DNA from: Parascedosporium putredinis
Taxonomy: Eukaryota; Ascomycota; Sordariomycetes; Microascales; Microascaceae
Assembly: GCA_949357655.1 (NCBI GenBank)
Contig: CASHTG010000001.1
Coordinates: forward strand, 1,612,001 to 1,676,000
DNA length: 64,000 nt
Direction: 5' to 3'
The notes under the pieces were generated by a model, which worked only from the letters and a program-made list of their open reading frames with translations, did no database searches and had not been told where the DNA came from. Position 1 is the first letter of the stretch; each line of letters begins with the position of its first letter. This document shows, one piece after another, positions 1 to 12,053 of this stretch. Made by a program: the position numbers and the translations under genes.

Positions 1-1255
1 CTTACGACTGACAACTTGGAAAGATATGGAACCTGGATTACTCTCACTTAATCTTTATACTTTAGGACTGGGGACTGGGGCGGCAAGAGAGATGACACGA
101 GAGATGCTACGGCCGGGTCAGACACCAGGAGGGGTTTTCTTTAAAGCTTGGCGCATAACGGATAGAGATGATGGTTTTTTAGCATACTTTTCCTGTTTAC
201 GACTTCTCAAGGGGCGGCGTATCGCAGGGGCAAGGGATTCGAAGGAGAATGGCGGTTGGTACCGGTGTCTTTCTACAGGGATACCACAACAGAAGCGAGT
301 CAAGGACAAAAAGAGTCCATGTTGGATAGAAACGGGTTGAATGAGTAAAGGTTCGCCGTGGCAAAGTGCGCCCCGAGTTGCCCTCTCACCCTCGTACAAA
401 ATAATAGCCACGCTTATTATCCAAATACGTTTTTGTGATGTTGGAAATGGTGCTGATGTTTTGCAAGGCCCGGACGAGGCTCAAGGCATGGTAACGGACC
501 TCTGGTTTCTAGATCCTTGAAAGAGCTTCTAAATCTTACCTCTCAAGTCATTGCAGTACAAGGCATTCCTGTGATATTGGGGATAGAACGGGCAGGTCTG
601 TGTCCAGAACTTGTAAGACGCAGCCATGGATCAATATTGCCGGTTGCCGCCGGCTGATGCTATCATACCATTGGCCAATTACCTCGACTTGTTCAGCCTT
701 TCTCCAGCCACCGACTAAGATGATGAAAGGGAGCTGAGCAGCGAAGAGGAGGCACTGTGCAACAAGGGAACTAGCGAACGAGGCTTGGTTGCCCCCAAAA
801 ACCAGCAAAACGTGAAGCTCCAACTTTTCGGGTGCGCATTTCGCGAAACTGGCGACGACAAGGCTCAACCCCTCCAAGACCGCCCGTTCTTGCGCCCACA
901 TCCTGCTCGACCTAGTGCCCAATTCCCCACCACGACCATTGTCTCGACCAAACCCTTGTGCGCATTCGTCGTTTTCTTTTTTTCTTTTTTGTTCGTTCTC
1001 GTCTTATCTACAAAAAGACGGCGTCTTGTGTCATTTTGGCCGACTTTTCTGTCCCCCAACGCGTCTCGCGCGAAGGAGCAAGATCTCCCCATCAGCCTTA
1101 CCTACCACCCGTCCATACCCCCAACCCGGCTTAACTCGACGCCTCGCAGAGGACGGAGGAAGTAAAAAGGAAGAGGAACCGAGGGAAAGGAGAAGAAAAA
1201 GGGAAACCCACCAAACACAGATAATCGCACCGGCGATTAATTCCAGGAGGCAACC
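1..1255. other. intergenic / promoter side of arp9
   Basis: No convincing gene is seen. Short open frames exist on both strands but have no protein-like composition. The last 300 bases (about 960-1250) are rich in alternating pyrimidine and purine tracts (T-runs near 970-990, A/G-rich near 1160-1200), as is common in the 5' leader of filamentous fungal genes, and lead directly into the arp9 start. Confidence 0.5.
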
Positions 1256-3660
1256 ATGTCGGGCAGCGCGGCGAAGTGGAAGGAGGAGCAGATCCTCGTG
1301 ATCTGCCCCGGAAGCAGGACGACCATGGCGCAGCTGGGATGCAGCGAGCTGACGCCACCCATTCATCGGCTCCCGACGCGCATGTTCAAGGACCCCGAAG
1401 ACGGCGGCTGGAGACCGTATCACACGTTTAAGAGGAAGAAGTCGGGCGCCGCGACGAAAGCCGCCGAGGCGAACGGCGACGAGGATGATTGGGAGTGGGT
1501 CGAGGACCAGGATTCGGACGAGGGAGCGGTGTACCCTATGCAAGGTGAGTCTTGGGAAAAAAAAGCTACCGACGGATGCGTGCGCTCCCCAATGGGCCTT
1601 TTGGACTTGGTGATGCGCCGACAACCTCGCAGCGGGCAATTGATGCCCGTCGAGCGAGCGCACGCCCAATAGGACGAGAAAGGGAATGGAGAGGAAGCTT
1701 GGGGTAAATCGAGTTTGCGCTGACCAGGGGCCCTTCCCTACAACTAGCCGGTCGCATCGTCAACATGCCTGCCTTCCTTGCCTTTTTAGACCATATTCAC
1801 AGCATGCTGACGACGACATATCACAACACACCTATTGTGCTAATGGCATCGCCTCAGTGGACGCGAGACTGCGTCGAAGAGGTCACGCGGTACATATTCG
1901 AAAAGACCAAGACGCCCGCCCTCTGCCTCATCCACTCGGCCATCGCGACCCAGTACGGCCTGCGCTGGCCCAACATGACGGTCGTGGACATTGGCTTCGA
2001 AAAGGTGGACGTGACATGCATCTACGACGGCAGCGTGGTGAACCACATGGACCTCGGCGTGCCCTACGGCAAGGTTGAGGATATCCGGTCCGGCGGTGAG
2101 GTGTTTACCCGGAAACTTCTCGGCCTGCTCGGCAACAAGGGCTTCAACTATGACATGGCTGAGCAGCTCAAGAGGAGCGGAATCTGCGAAGTGCTGGCCT
2201 ATAACCCGGACGTGCCCGGTTACATGGAGTTGCCCAAGGAGAACGCGGATCCCGCGGGGGTGCTGCGCTCGGCGCTGGTAACGATCCTGTCAAGGTTGCG
2301 GCCGAGGCGGCGCGGCCGCCCTTGGTGCTTGACGAAGAGGATGCTGTCACGGACAGCAGGGGTCCGGACGAGGATGGCGTGCTCGACGTTGCCACCATCG
2401 TCACGACTGGACAGACCAAGGAATTTCTCGCCAAGAAAGAGAAGGAAAAGACCAAGACTGGAAAGAGGGGCAAGGGACAGGACGAGCAGAACGCGAGGCA
2501 GCGCTTACCCAACGCCAAGAGAATGCGCAACGTCTTCCACTACGAGGAGGTGGTTCAAGAGGAGGTGCCTAAGCCCAAGCCCGCCCCCGTCGTTGTGCCC
2601 GTCGTTGTGGCCCCCGCGGCCCCGCGGCCCCGGCCCCCGTCGAAAACGGCGCGGAGAAGCCCGCCGAGGGCGTAGAGACCCCGCCGAGGGCGCGGAGAAG
2701 CCGGATCCGGCGGCGGCTGCTGCACAAGGCGCGCCTCAGCCCGAGGGCGGAGACTCATCGGCCGCCGTGAAGGCCGAGGCGCCGGAAGCGGCGCCTAAGC
2801 CCGTCGAGGAGGAGGGCCCCGTGGAGACGGAGCTCCAGGCCAAGCTGGTACGGCGCGACATCGAGGTTGGCCTCGAGCGCTTCACGTTTGCGGACCGCCA
2901 GCAGATTGACCGCATCACCACGCTCATCTGGAAGACGATCCAGAGCATCCCCGACATGTTTATGCGGCCCGCATGCTGGGAGCACATCGTCATCGTCGGC
3001 AACGGTAGCCGCATCCGGGGCCTACGCGAGAACATTGTGCAGACGCTCATGGCGCGCCACCTCGTCTCCCCTCGTCCGCCACCATCTTCACCTCGGAGCT
3101 CCTCCAACATGGCCACCCCGACCGGCACGGGTCGCAGACGCCCACGGGCTCCTTCACGGGCACGCCCCACCAGCTGCCGACCACGGGAGGCGGGGTCAAC
3201 CCCTGCTCCAAGCCGCCACCACGGCTACCCTCAACGCGGGCCAGGTCACCGCCGCCACCGTGGGCGCCCCCGGCAGCGAGGCCGGCGGCGCGGCGGCCGG
3301 CACTTCGCACCGCTTCCACAGCCAGACGCCCACGAGCATCAAGCTCGCCCCGTTGCCGACATATCTGTCCGAGTGGTCCAAGAATGGCTACGAGGAGGCC
3401 ATGTTCCTCGGTAGTCAGGTGGCTGGAAGGCTGGCGTTTTGCCTGCACAACTTGGACGGCCCCAACTCGGAGGCCCAGAAGAAGATGAGTCTGAGCCGTG
3501 TAGAGTACAAGTACGTTCACCCCTTGCGCCCTTTTTCTTTTTTTCTTTTTCTCTACCTTTTTCCCAATTTCACTGGTTCGTTTTTTGTTGCTAATATTCT
3601 AATCTCTTGCGCAGCGAGCTTGGCCCGAAGGGTGTCCGCAAGCACTCGATGCTCAGCTAA
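1256..3660 (+). CDS. arp9: actin-related protein, Arp9-like (SWI/SNF-RSC subunit)
   Basis: Predicted nuclear actin-related protein; in yeasts Arp9 pairs with Arp7 in SWI/SNF and RSC chromatin remodellers. The start at 1256 (context caaccATG) opens with KWKEEQILVICPGSRTTMAQ, the beta-strand/phosphate-loop start of an actin fold, followed by MPAFLAFLDHIHSML and NTPIVLMASPQWTRDC (actin subdomain 1) and MTVVDIGFEKVDVTCIYDG (second phosphate loop, nucleotide-binding side). A basic/acidic and Pro/Ala-rich insert lies in the middle, then the second actin half with EHIVIVGNGSRIRGL. Introns are 1545-1747 and 3511-3614; the last exon encodes ELGPKGVRKHSMLS. Reading needs five single-base insertions: near 2277 (GG), 2600-2638 (C/G-rich), 2679-2682 (CCCC), 3067-3071 (CCCC) and about 3200 (CCCC); with them the CDS is 2103 nt, about 700 aa. 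The family call is from memory of fungal Arp9; another nuclear Arp is possible. Confidence 0.72.
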
Positions 3661-5088
3661 GTTGAGGCAAACCTCCAAGGTGAGGCATTCACCGATATGC
3701 CCCGCGGCGGCGCCAGGGAGTACCATGATCGGTAGGGGTAAAGGGAGTAGGAGTTCAAAAGGGGGACAAAAGAGAGGTGTAGGTCGGCGGTAGGAAAGAA
3801 GGGCGAAAACAGCCAAATCCAAAAGAGACCAACTCCCCCACCTGGACGGATAAAAGAGTAGCGGCATTAGCTGGGGCCCGAGAAATGAAAATAGTGTAAC
3901 GGCGGGTTTGGTTAAGATGAGGATTTGATCACACTCGCGCTACCCTTTTTTATTTCTCTTTGTCCTTTTTGATATTCCACGTTAGAGAGTCTTGTCTATC
4001 TATTTACCTCGTCGTATCCTTTTCTTTGGTCCGGCCTAGTCTAGACGGAGCGGCGTGCTCTTTCAGAGAATCTTTCTGTCAGTTGTGTATTTTCCAATTT
4101 CAAGCATTTGTTCCTATTGTCACTCTTTCCTTTTCTTGGCCGCAAGGCCATCGTCTTCGTGGCCGGGTCCGTAGTCGTACGGAAGACGGGGACACTGAGG
4201 GAATGTTGTATGCTACTATGAGAGGAAGAAACGACGGCGGAAATCCACCAACTTTTGAGCCGACGCATGAGACTTGATGTTTTCAAAGCCTGCTCTCCAC
4301 GCTCTAAAGGCCTCGTTGCACAACAGCCGGCCACTGTCCAGTCACGTCTCCTTCCGGCGTGTGCACCGAAAGTGGGGGCGTGACAAGGGTCGAGTGACGG
4401 ACCGACCTCTTTCAATAATCGAGCCGGGTTTTACTTGGTACAAAGGATGTTGCTGGAGGACATTTCATATCACTAATGGCCTTAGATGCAAAGGTGGGTG
4501 GAATGGGTCTTCGTCAGAAGAATGATATTCTCTTGCAATTCCTGCCTAACAAAAGATCTGTCTTTTCAAGAACGATACGAAAGCCTCCTTAAAACGCCGG
4601 CATGAAAAAAAGATTGGGGTAACTTCGAACAGGGGTCATTCTTATAATAACATGGATAATCGGTCCCTGCCTCCATTCGCTTCATATGCGTCATGCTTCC
4701 TTCTGGTTATTCTTCTTCTTCTTCTTCTTCTTCTTCGCATCTCCATCCATTACGGGAAACATGCGGTTCGAGTGATTGTAAGGGTTATGGGCGGCCGTGG
4801 TGTCATGAAAGGTAGGGTGTGAAGATGGCTAGTTCCAGCTCGAGCTTAGCGTGTTGTGGAAAAAAGGTTGTGAGATGCGGCTCAATGCCCGATTCTCAAA
4901 AGTGGCGTTGTGGCTGTCACGCAACCACTCTTGGCCACCCTTGTTTTTGCTTCGAAGGGATGCGATGGGGCATTTCAAGCTGGTTGCTATTTCAAATGCC
5001 CCCAAAAAGGTGTGATAAATAGTGTTTTTTTCGAGATGGGCGGGAGAGAAAGTGAATGGGTGGTTTTTTCCCTGCTTCGCCGTCTCAC
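3661..5088. other. convergent intergenic region arp9/ole1
   Basis: Holds the 3' flanks of two convergent genes. It contains T-rich stretches after arp9 (about 3900-4140) and a (TTC)9 microsatellite at 4710-4736. No supported gene; the short open frames here have no recognisable domains. Confidence 0.5.
4710..4736. repeat. (TTC)9 microsatellite
   Basis: Nine perfect TTC units in the intergenic region between the convergent arp9 and ole1 genes. Confidence 0.95.
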
Positions 5089-6631
5089 TTACGCAGCATC
5101 GGCGGCAGCAACGGGCTGAGGTACGCGAGTGACCTGGTCGCCAGCTCGGAGGATGCGCTGGCCGGTCGAGTCGCTAATGTACGACATGTCCTTGTTCTCG
5201 AACTGAGCGCGCTTCCAAATCTCCACCTCACATCCTCCACGGAGGACACCAACTCGCATGGTGGAAAGAAGGTTATGGGCGGCGTTGGAGTGCAAGTAAA
5301 CACCGCCGTTGAAGATGGCGGTGGCATCCTTGCCGACGGCGGAGGAGATGAGGGCCTTGCCACCGGGGTGCTCCTTGATGAAGGCACCGATATCGTGAAT
5401 GACACCGGCGATGGCGGTAAGCTTCTTGCCGTTCTCCTTGCAATCGGTGACGAAATCATCCCAGCTGACGACGGGGAGCTGCTCGAGGGGAACACCCCAG
5501 TCGAGGGTAGCACGCTTCTGATCGAGCTTCTTCTGGAGCTGCTGGACGCGGCCCTTTTCGATTTCGTTGGCGCGGAACTCCTTGAGATCGTAGGCAAGGC
5601 CGAGCTGCTTCCAGACCCAGATGTGCCACTTGGTGGGGTCGTACTGCCACCACTGGATGGCGTTGCGGTAATCCGAGGGAACTCGTGGTGGAAGTTGTGG
5701 TAGCCCTCGCCGAGGGTGACCAGGGCAGTGATGACGTGGTCACGGGGAGAGTTGCGGTCATCAAAGGGCTGGTCGCCGAGCCAGTGGGCCAGAGAGTTGA
5801 CGCAGAAGGTAGCCTGCTGGACGAAGAAAATCTATTCATGGCGAGGCCTTGTTAGCATACTGTTTTTTTCTTTTCCTTTTCCCATCCTCTGTCCACGCCT
5901 GGGGCGCTCTGCAATGGGCGCGGGGTGGGTGGGGTGTGCAACTTACTCGAAGAATACCAGCATAGATGAAGCCGCCTAGCCAGTCATTGAAGAAGAGACC
6001 GCACACGGCCATGGGGAAAACGAGGCCCATGGCAATGACGCACTTGAGGAAGTTCCTGTGTTGCCAAACGACAACGGGGCACTCGTTCAAATCGGTGATG
6101 TCGGTTCGGCCAATGCGCTTGGGGTCCTGCTTGAAAACCATCCAGCCGATGTGAGAGTAGAGGAGACCCTTGCGGACGGAGTAGGGATCCTTTTCGGTGT
6201 CGGTGTATCGGTGGTGAGCACGGTGGTCCCTGGACCACCACCTGATGGAGCCCTCGACAGCGCCGGCGCCGACGGCAGCAAGGTAGATCTTGAGAGGAAG
6301 GGTGGCTTGGTAGGACTTGTGAGCCCACAGTCGGTGGTAACCGGCGGTGATGCCAAGACCGGTGTTAAAGTAGTAGATGACGCTGAAGATGGCGGTGTTG
6401 AGCTGGAGGGGAACCCAGTAGGAGGAGATGAGACCCATCATGGGGACAATGATGATGAAGGTGGTGTTGAGCCAGTTGACATGCTTGTGCCAGTTGGCCC
6501 ATGTTATGGGGGTCTCCGAGATGTGAGTGGTGTTGATATCCTTCTTCGCCGCGGCGCCCTCAGGGGACATAGTCGGTGGTGCCATCCGGGAAGGAGCCGG
6601 CGACGTTGACACCGGTGGATTTGCCCGACAT
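5089..6631 (-). CDS. ole1: acyl-CoA delta-9 (stearoyl-CoA) desaturase, Ole1
   Basis: ER membrane enzyme that makes oleoyl/palmitoleoyl-CoA from saturated acyl-CoA using O2 and electrons from its own fused cytochrome b5. All three histidine boxes are visible: HRLWAH, HRAHHRY and, after the intron, GEGYHNFHHEFP. The hydrophobic segments around NTTFIIIVPMMGLISSYWVP and CVIAMGLVFPMAVCGLFF are the expected membrane spans. The C-terminus carries the cytochrome b5 heme motif HPGG. One intron, 5832-5946. Two indels: GGG at 5677-5679 is one base short (within FHHEFPSDYRN), and GGGG at 6563-6566 seems one base too long, joining an upstream MSGKSTG start at 6631 to the body. If that second call is wrong, translation would start at 6570 (MSPEGAAAKK). 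Corrected length about 475 aa, normal for fungal Ole1. Confidence 0.95.
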
Positions 6632-7128
6632 CTTTGCTTCAGTCGCTCGGTTTGGTCGAACGCACTGGTGGTGAAGCGCAAAGGCGAGGGAGGGTGGGTG
6701 AGGAGTGTTTGATCAAGGGAAGAAAGAAGAGAACAAAGTAAGAAAAAGAGACAAGGAGAAACCCGATCACCAAACGATGTGTTGGGTGATTTGATTTGAA
6801 GTCCTCAAGTAATGGTAACTTGAAAGAGCTGAGAACACCGCTGGGAACAGGAAGAATTTGAGGAAGGGATATGAGGCCGTTTAAAACGAAAGGCTACTTG
6901 TATATGTCGAGGTTTCGGCCTGCAGGGGACCGGGGGTGAAGGGGGTGTGGTGTGCGCGGTGCTTGGTGCTTGGTGGTGCTTGATGCTGGTGCTTGGTGGG
7001 GAGGGTGAAAACCGAGCAATGGAAGGTTGGGAAGGAACAAGGCATGTGTGGGTCTACGATTGGGGAAAGGGGAAGAAAAAAAAAAAAGAAAAGAAAAAAA
7101 GGGAAGCGGGAAGGGCAAAGGGAAGGGT

Positions 7129-7164
7129 AGAGAGAGAGAGAGAGAGAGAAAAAAAAAAAAAAAA
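7129..7164. repeat. (AG)10 followed by A16
   Basis: Ten AG units at 7129-7148 run directly into a poly-A stretch at 7149-7164, about 500 bases upstream of the ole1 start; on the ole1 strand this is a poly-T/CT tract of the kind seen in fungal promoters. Confidence 0.9.
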
Positions 7165-9306
7165 GTTGTTGAAGACCAGGTTGGGGTTCGCCGGGTCCAA
7201 GTCAAGGTACAAGCCGGAGAGGCGGCAACCCGGCGGGAGAAGCAGGTATTATTTTGTGGGTGGATCGGGACTTTGGGCCAGTCGAGACTCTTCAGATGGT
7301 TTGTATTCTATGTATTCCACCAATGTATTCTCTTTTTGTCGGGGAATATCGCGTCTTCACAAGCCTGATTCGAGTCTCTCTTCTGATCGAATGATTCTGC
7401 CTCGGGATCCCAACTGATTGGAATCACAGGAGGGAGAGGAGAGAGTGGGCAGGGCAGGGTGGTTGCGATATCTGAGAGGCGTTGAGGATCTCGCAGCCAT
7501 GGCCTTGACAGCTCTCCTTTGGTCCATCATAGGCCCGGCCGTCTCGGGGGCTGACGTTACAAGACTCGAGGTCACTCGCCGCCCTTGGCCCGTTGAACCC
7601 TCATGTGAATGAGGAGGAGGGCCCCAAAAAGAGTTGAGGGAACTCGCACGATTTCGCCTCTGATCAACCGATTATGGGTTTATCGCGGCTGGCCGGCCCC
7701 CAAAGGCGAACCAACGGTTTATAGTACATTACGGATGCGATGCGTATGAACTGGGTGCTCACGCGTACATCCATCCATAGATCCATTTTGACCCATCTCC
7801 GAATGGAGAGGCCAGCTTGTATTATCAGACACGCCCACTTGTACACACACACGTCGAACTGCTAAAGAAGAGAAAATAGATGGAGCAGCTGTCGAAGATG
7901 AAAATGAAGAGGGAGAATGACAATTAAGACAAGTAAAAGCCCAGTTCTAGGCCTTGTTGAGCCTGCACGCTTGCTGCACTGGTTCTGGAACTGAGATCAA
8001 ATTCTCTTGGATAAGGCGCGAGGTGGCGCGTGTAAGTCGTTCAGCCTGTTCCTGTTCCCTCCTTTTTTTTTTTTTCCTTTCTTTTCCTTTGTTCTTTTTC
8101 TTCTCCGTCGCTTTTCTCCATTCAGCCTAGCGTTGGCTGGTGTCAGGGTACCTGCCGTTTCCCAATCCTGATCTCGTCGCCCCAACGAAATTGCCAAGCC
8201 TCAACACTTCTGCACCCCTGTCACTGCGTGCTTTGGGTGGAGGGGAGGGAGAACCCGTAAATCATAATAGCGCGACCCTCACTTGTTGGGGGTTTTTGGT
8301 GGGGTTGGACAGTGCGAAGCAGTGCATGTTTTCTTCATACCGTGTCCTCGAAAGCGGCTTTTGTTTCTTTTTTTTTTTTTTCTCCCCAATAACATAACCG
8401 TACCACATTTTATATGGACTGGACAAATACTTCGTAGCTCGAGACAAGACACGATTCGCTCGGGAACACGGAGCAACTTTGTTTGATTGGAGATGGAACA
8501 CTCCTCTGCGTCAAGGAAAGAGAGGCGGGGTGAAATGATCAATGATTTGAGGTGCGCCAGATGAGGGCGACCTCCTTTCGTCATGCTCCGATTTTTAAGT
8601 GTACCGAGGAATAATGGGTGCGTGCTACGCATTGGGGAAGCTTGCTCGCGCATTATTCCGTCGAGCACCAGCTAGATTGATCAACCTGAACTTCCCTTCC
8701 GGCCCTTTCGAAAAGGACAGTATCATGAACGGGCTTTCCCGCAGGACCAGTCGATCCCTCAACCTCTCAGAAACTACCCCGTCTCTCCTCTGAGGTAGAG
8801 GAAGATGAGAAGCGGAGAGAGCGAATGCGCAATGGCGCGCCAGCCAGAAGTGAACACGAGTAGAGGTGGCTGGCCATAATACTTCCTCCACGCCGGCCCT
8901 AGCTCCCAAGCTCCCACGCCCGGAGACGGCCCTCGGCTCAAGTCAAATTTGAATTCGAGTTCGAAGGCCGTCCCCGAGCTCCTGGTGCCAGAAGCTCCCC
9001 TCAAAGACACTACACTAGTGGAGAGCGTATGTGCACTATTATCTTGTTGCTCAGACTGCGCGCGCCAGCAGCAAAATCCAGACCACGCCTACAATGGCAA
9101 TGACCACTTGCGGGCCCCTCTCCGAACGCCCTACGGGTGTACCCCTACCTCGCTCTGCCGGGGCTGGCCCCCACTCGCACCCTTTCACCCACTCAAAGTT
9201 GCTCGATTTCCCTCCCAAGTCTGGGGGTTTCAAGAGGTTCCCGGCAGCAGGGTAAGGTGAGAAAGTAGCACTACACCACCAGTGCTCGATCCACATCCTC
9301 CACAAG

Positions 9307-9316
9307 TACCGAGGTA
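9307..9316. repeat. TACCGAGGTA dispersed motif, copy 1
   Basis: Exact ten-base copy with inverted TACC/GGTA arms around a GA centre; here flanked to give GTACCGAGGTAC. Confidence 0.7.
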
Positions 9317-10576
9317 CATGATGAGCTCAACCTCTGTAAACGCCCGCCAAAAAAGGAAGAAGAAGAAGAGAAAAAAGAAAAAAAACGCCACTGATGTGCG
9401 TAGTTGAGAATTGGGAGCTTGGGCAAAAGCGACGCTGGTGGCTTTAGCTCGGCGAACCACACCCGCCCGTCGCCACCACGTCACGTCTCTCTCAACGAAG
9501 CCAAACTAGTCGAAAGTAAAGATTGCTGATCTCGGGAGGACCCTCTCGTTGGATTTCAAAGTTGTGAGTTCAACAGACGAGGGGTAAGAGGCAAAAAGAG
9601 AAGAAGAGAAGAGAAAGAAGAAGAAAATGGAACTCTCGGGGCCTCGAGTCTACGCTACGCTATCCGCGCACGACATTCTGACTTCAAGACTTTCAACCCA
9701 GCCAGCCCCCTACCATCTCCATATGCTGTACACTACTACATACGCTATGGATCCAAAGCAAGCCACCATCTCACTTACATTGTGGGCTTGCAGCCATCCA
9801 TGCTTTCATCCCCAACATGAACATGCAGGAGAGGTGAACCATTTGTAGATCGTATGTTTTCTTTTAAACCTGCTCTCCTTGGACAGAGCGAGTGAGTGAA
9901 AGGGGAGGGTCCCCGCGGCTGGCTCTCGATCCCCGACTCTCGACCCAGTCAGAATATCCGCATATTCAAGCATTTCGTTTCCCCGCGATTGGTTCTTGGG
10001 ACAGCAGAGGAGGGGCGAGGTTCTTCGGCGACCGTCGCCTCCAGCTTTGTTGAATGGGCTAAACACTTTGGCTTTTTTCCTTTTGGGAAAGCCACCCTCT
10101 TTTTTTCTTTCTTTTTTTTTTTTCTTTTCTCTTTTTCTCAGAGGCCACTCGTCCCATCGCCACCCAAGTGCCGACCGGTGCCATCTCCCCCTGGATTGTG
10201 GCTTGCCTTTCCTCGTAGCTCCGAACCCGAGTCTCTCGGTCTTACGGAGCTCTTTTTTCTCTTCCCAACTCAAGGAGTCTCCCAAGCTTCGTTCTTGCCT
10301 CCTTCCTTTCTAACGTGACTGATTGTTGGCGGAGAGTGAGAGTACTGTACCTTGGTACTTGGTACCTACTCAGCGCTCTCAGCGGTTCTTGCCTCTTTTG
10401 CTCTTCTCCGGCTTCTCTCGTTCCAGAATCCTCAACAATGCTTACGTACGACTTTGCGAATCCTTCAACCACCCAGTCCACTCTTGCCCCCGACAGTGGG
10501 TTTCTCGCGACTCTCCTACTGCGTTGGCGTATTATCAGTGTATTCACGAGATCATCTTGAATATTACATACCCAAG

Positions 10577-10586
10577 TACCGAGGTA
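10577..10586. repeat. TACCGAGGTA dispersed motif, copy 2
   Basis: Exact ten-base copy, preceded by CCCAAG. About 230 bases upstream lies a related cluster (10348-10371) with several GGTAC/GTACC units. Confidence 0.7.
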
Positions 10587-12053
10587 GAATCATGAATATC
10601 ACTATTATCATTCCCTTGCAACCGCACCGCGCGGATAAGTAGCTCATGGGCAATGTTCCCCGACGGAACTCACTGCCTGTATTTCCTCTCCGCCCCAACG
10701 CTTTTCTTCGAGGTGGGGGAGGGGTTCAATGTGTGTGTTGATATCAGATATTCCAACGTGACCGTGCCATGACGCATTCAACACTTCAATGCTTCCCTCC
10801 CGCTCTCATCGGCAAAAGAAAGAAAAAACAGCTTCTGAACCTGGAGCATGTGAAAGTGAATGGCAGCGGGAAGATGCGAGGAAAACAGGAAGCAGACACA
10901 CGGATACGAAGTAGATGCCCGAGGATGCGCGTTAGAGGTTCTGTAGAAGTCTGTGCCCATCGGCCAGAGTCACCGTCGGACATGCTCGGTCCATATATGG
11001 GGCTAGCAACGTTGTGATGTTGAGCTGGCGCGCAACAATCAAGATTGAGGTAGTAGGCAACATGATGCGATTAGATCAATCGAGACGGTCTCTTCGCTTC
11101 AAAACGAGGCACGCCGAATCCCCGCTGCGAACACTCTTTCTCGTCAAGTTGAGGTGACTTGGAATCCCGTGTTCGAATAGGGTTCGGGAGTAGGCTAATA
11201 ACAGAACCCCCGGTGTCCGCCGCCAATCCCGTCCCTCGATCTTACTCCCACCCCTGCACATACCACCATCCCTCGAGACTCTCCCGCCGTCCAACTCGAG
11301 GAGCCGGCGGGAGCCGGCGGGACGCGGGCTGACCGGGTCTTGGCAGAGGCAGAGCACAACTTCAAAAAAAAAAGACGAAGCGTTTTCCAGATATCTGTGT
11401 ATATTCAACTAGCTCGTCTGTCGTGGTATCTCTACCAGCAAACGAGCTACACTATCTCGAGAAAGCGTGGTGCTTCTCGGACAAGTGGCTATAAGGTACA
11501 TAAATATCTAGCATAGCTTGTGTAAGGAGGGGGTTTTGCAAGGGAGAGCGTCCCCGAGTATGATTTTGTTGATACGGAAGGCACTACAGCCTCGCATTGT
11601 CGTTTTGGTGGGGAGCACCAGAAGCTGTCCCCAATGAAGAAAGGGGAAAGAAAAAGGCAGAAGGGAAAAGGAAAGGCTGTCCCCTCTTGAAATGCTCGGT
11701 ACGCCCAGTTAGACATCGTGAGAATTGGTCGGAATAAGGTCTCGTAAACATCGTAGTTTTACAAAAGAATGAAAAGAGGTGGAAATGTAAAGACGGACGG
11801 GGTCGTGTCAAGAGGAGGGACAAAAAGAAATATTTTTTGGGGGAGGAGGGGAGAAAAAGAAGAAGGTGAAGGGTGATTGAAAAGAGGGTGAGTAAGAGGG
11901 TGACAAAAGGGTAAAAGCGTGCGCCAAATCAATCATTTCGTGTTTTCAAGTATGCTCGACTTGATACCGAGGTGGGTTGCATCACTTGTTGGTTCTTAGT
12001 ATCATGATATTTCGTCAAAGGAAAAAAGGTTCCTTGGCCTGGGCGCCCGCTGC

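Larger units (their letters stand above)
6632..12053. other. 5.4 kb gene-poor region upstream of ole1
   Basis: No supported gene on either strand. The part nearest ole1 (about 6640-7170) is purine-rich on the + strand (pyrimidine-rich on the ole1 strand) with an (AG)10 plus A16 tract, consistent with a long desaturase promoter/5' leader. Further left-to-right are T-runs (about 8060-8110, 8368-8382, 10100-10140), the recurrent motif TACCGAGGTA at 9307-9316 and 10577-10586, and a one-mismatch copy at 11965-11974. Small open frames are random-looking. Confidence 0.5.

Noticed and set aside
1765..3414. A single 549-codon open frame as the arp9 coding exon
   Set aside because: Only parts of it are the true frame; between about 2280 and 2690 and after about 3070 conserved protein continues in other frames, so the frame's openness there is a GC-rich shadow.
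6058..6609. 183-codon plus-strand open frame
   Set aside because: It is the antisense shadow of the ole1 first exon.
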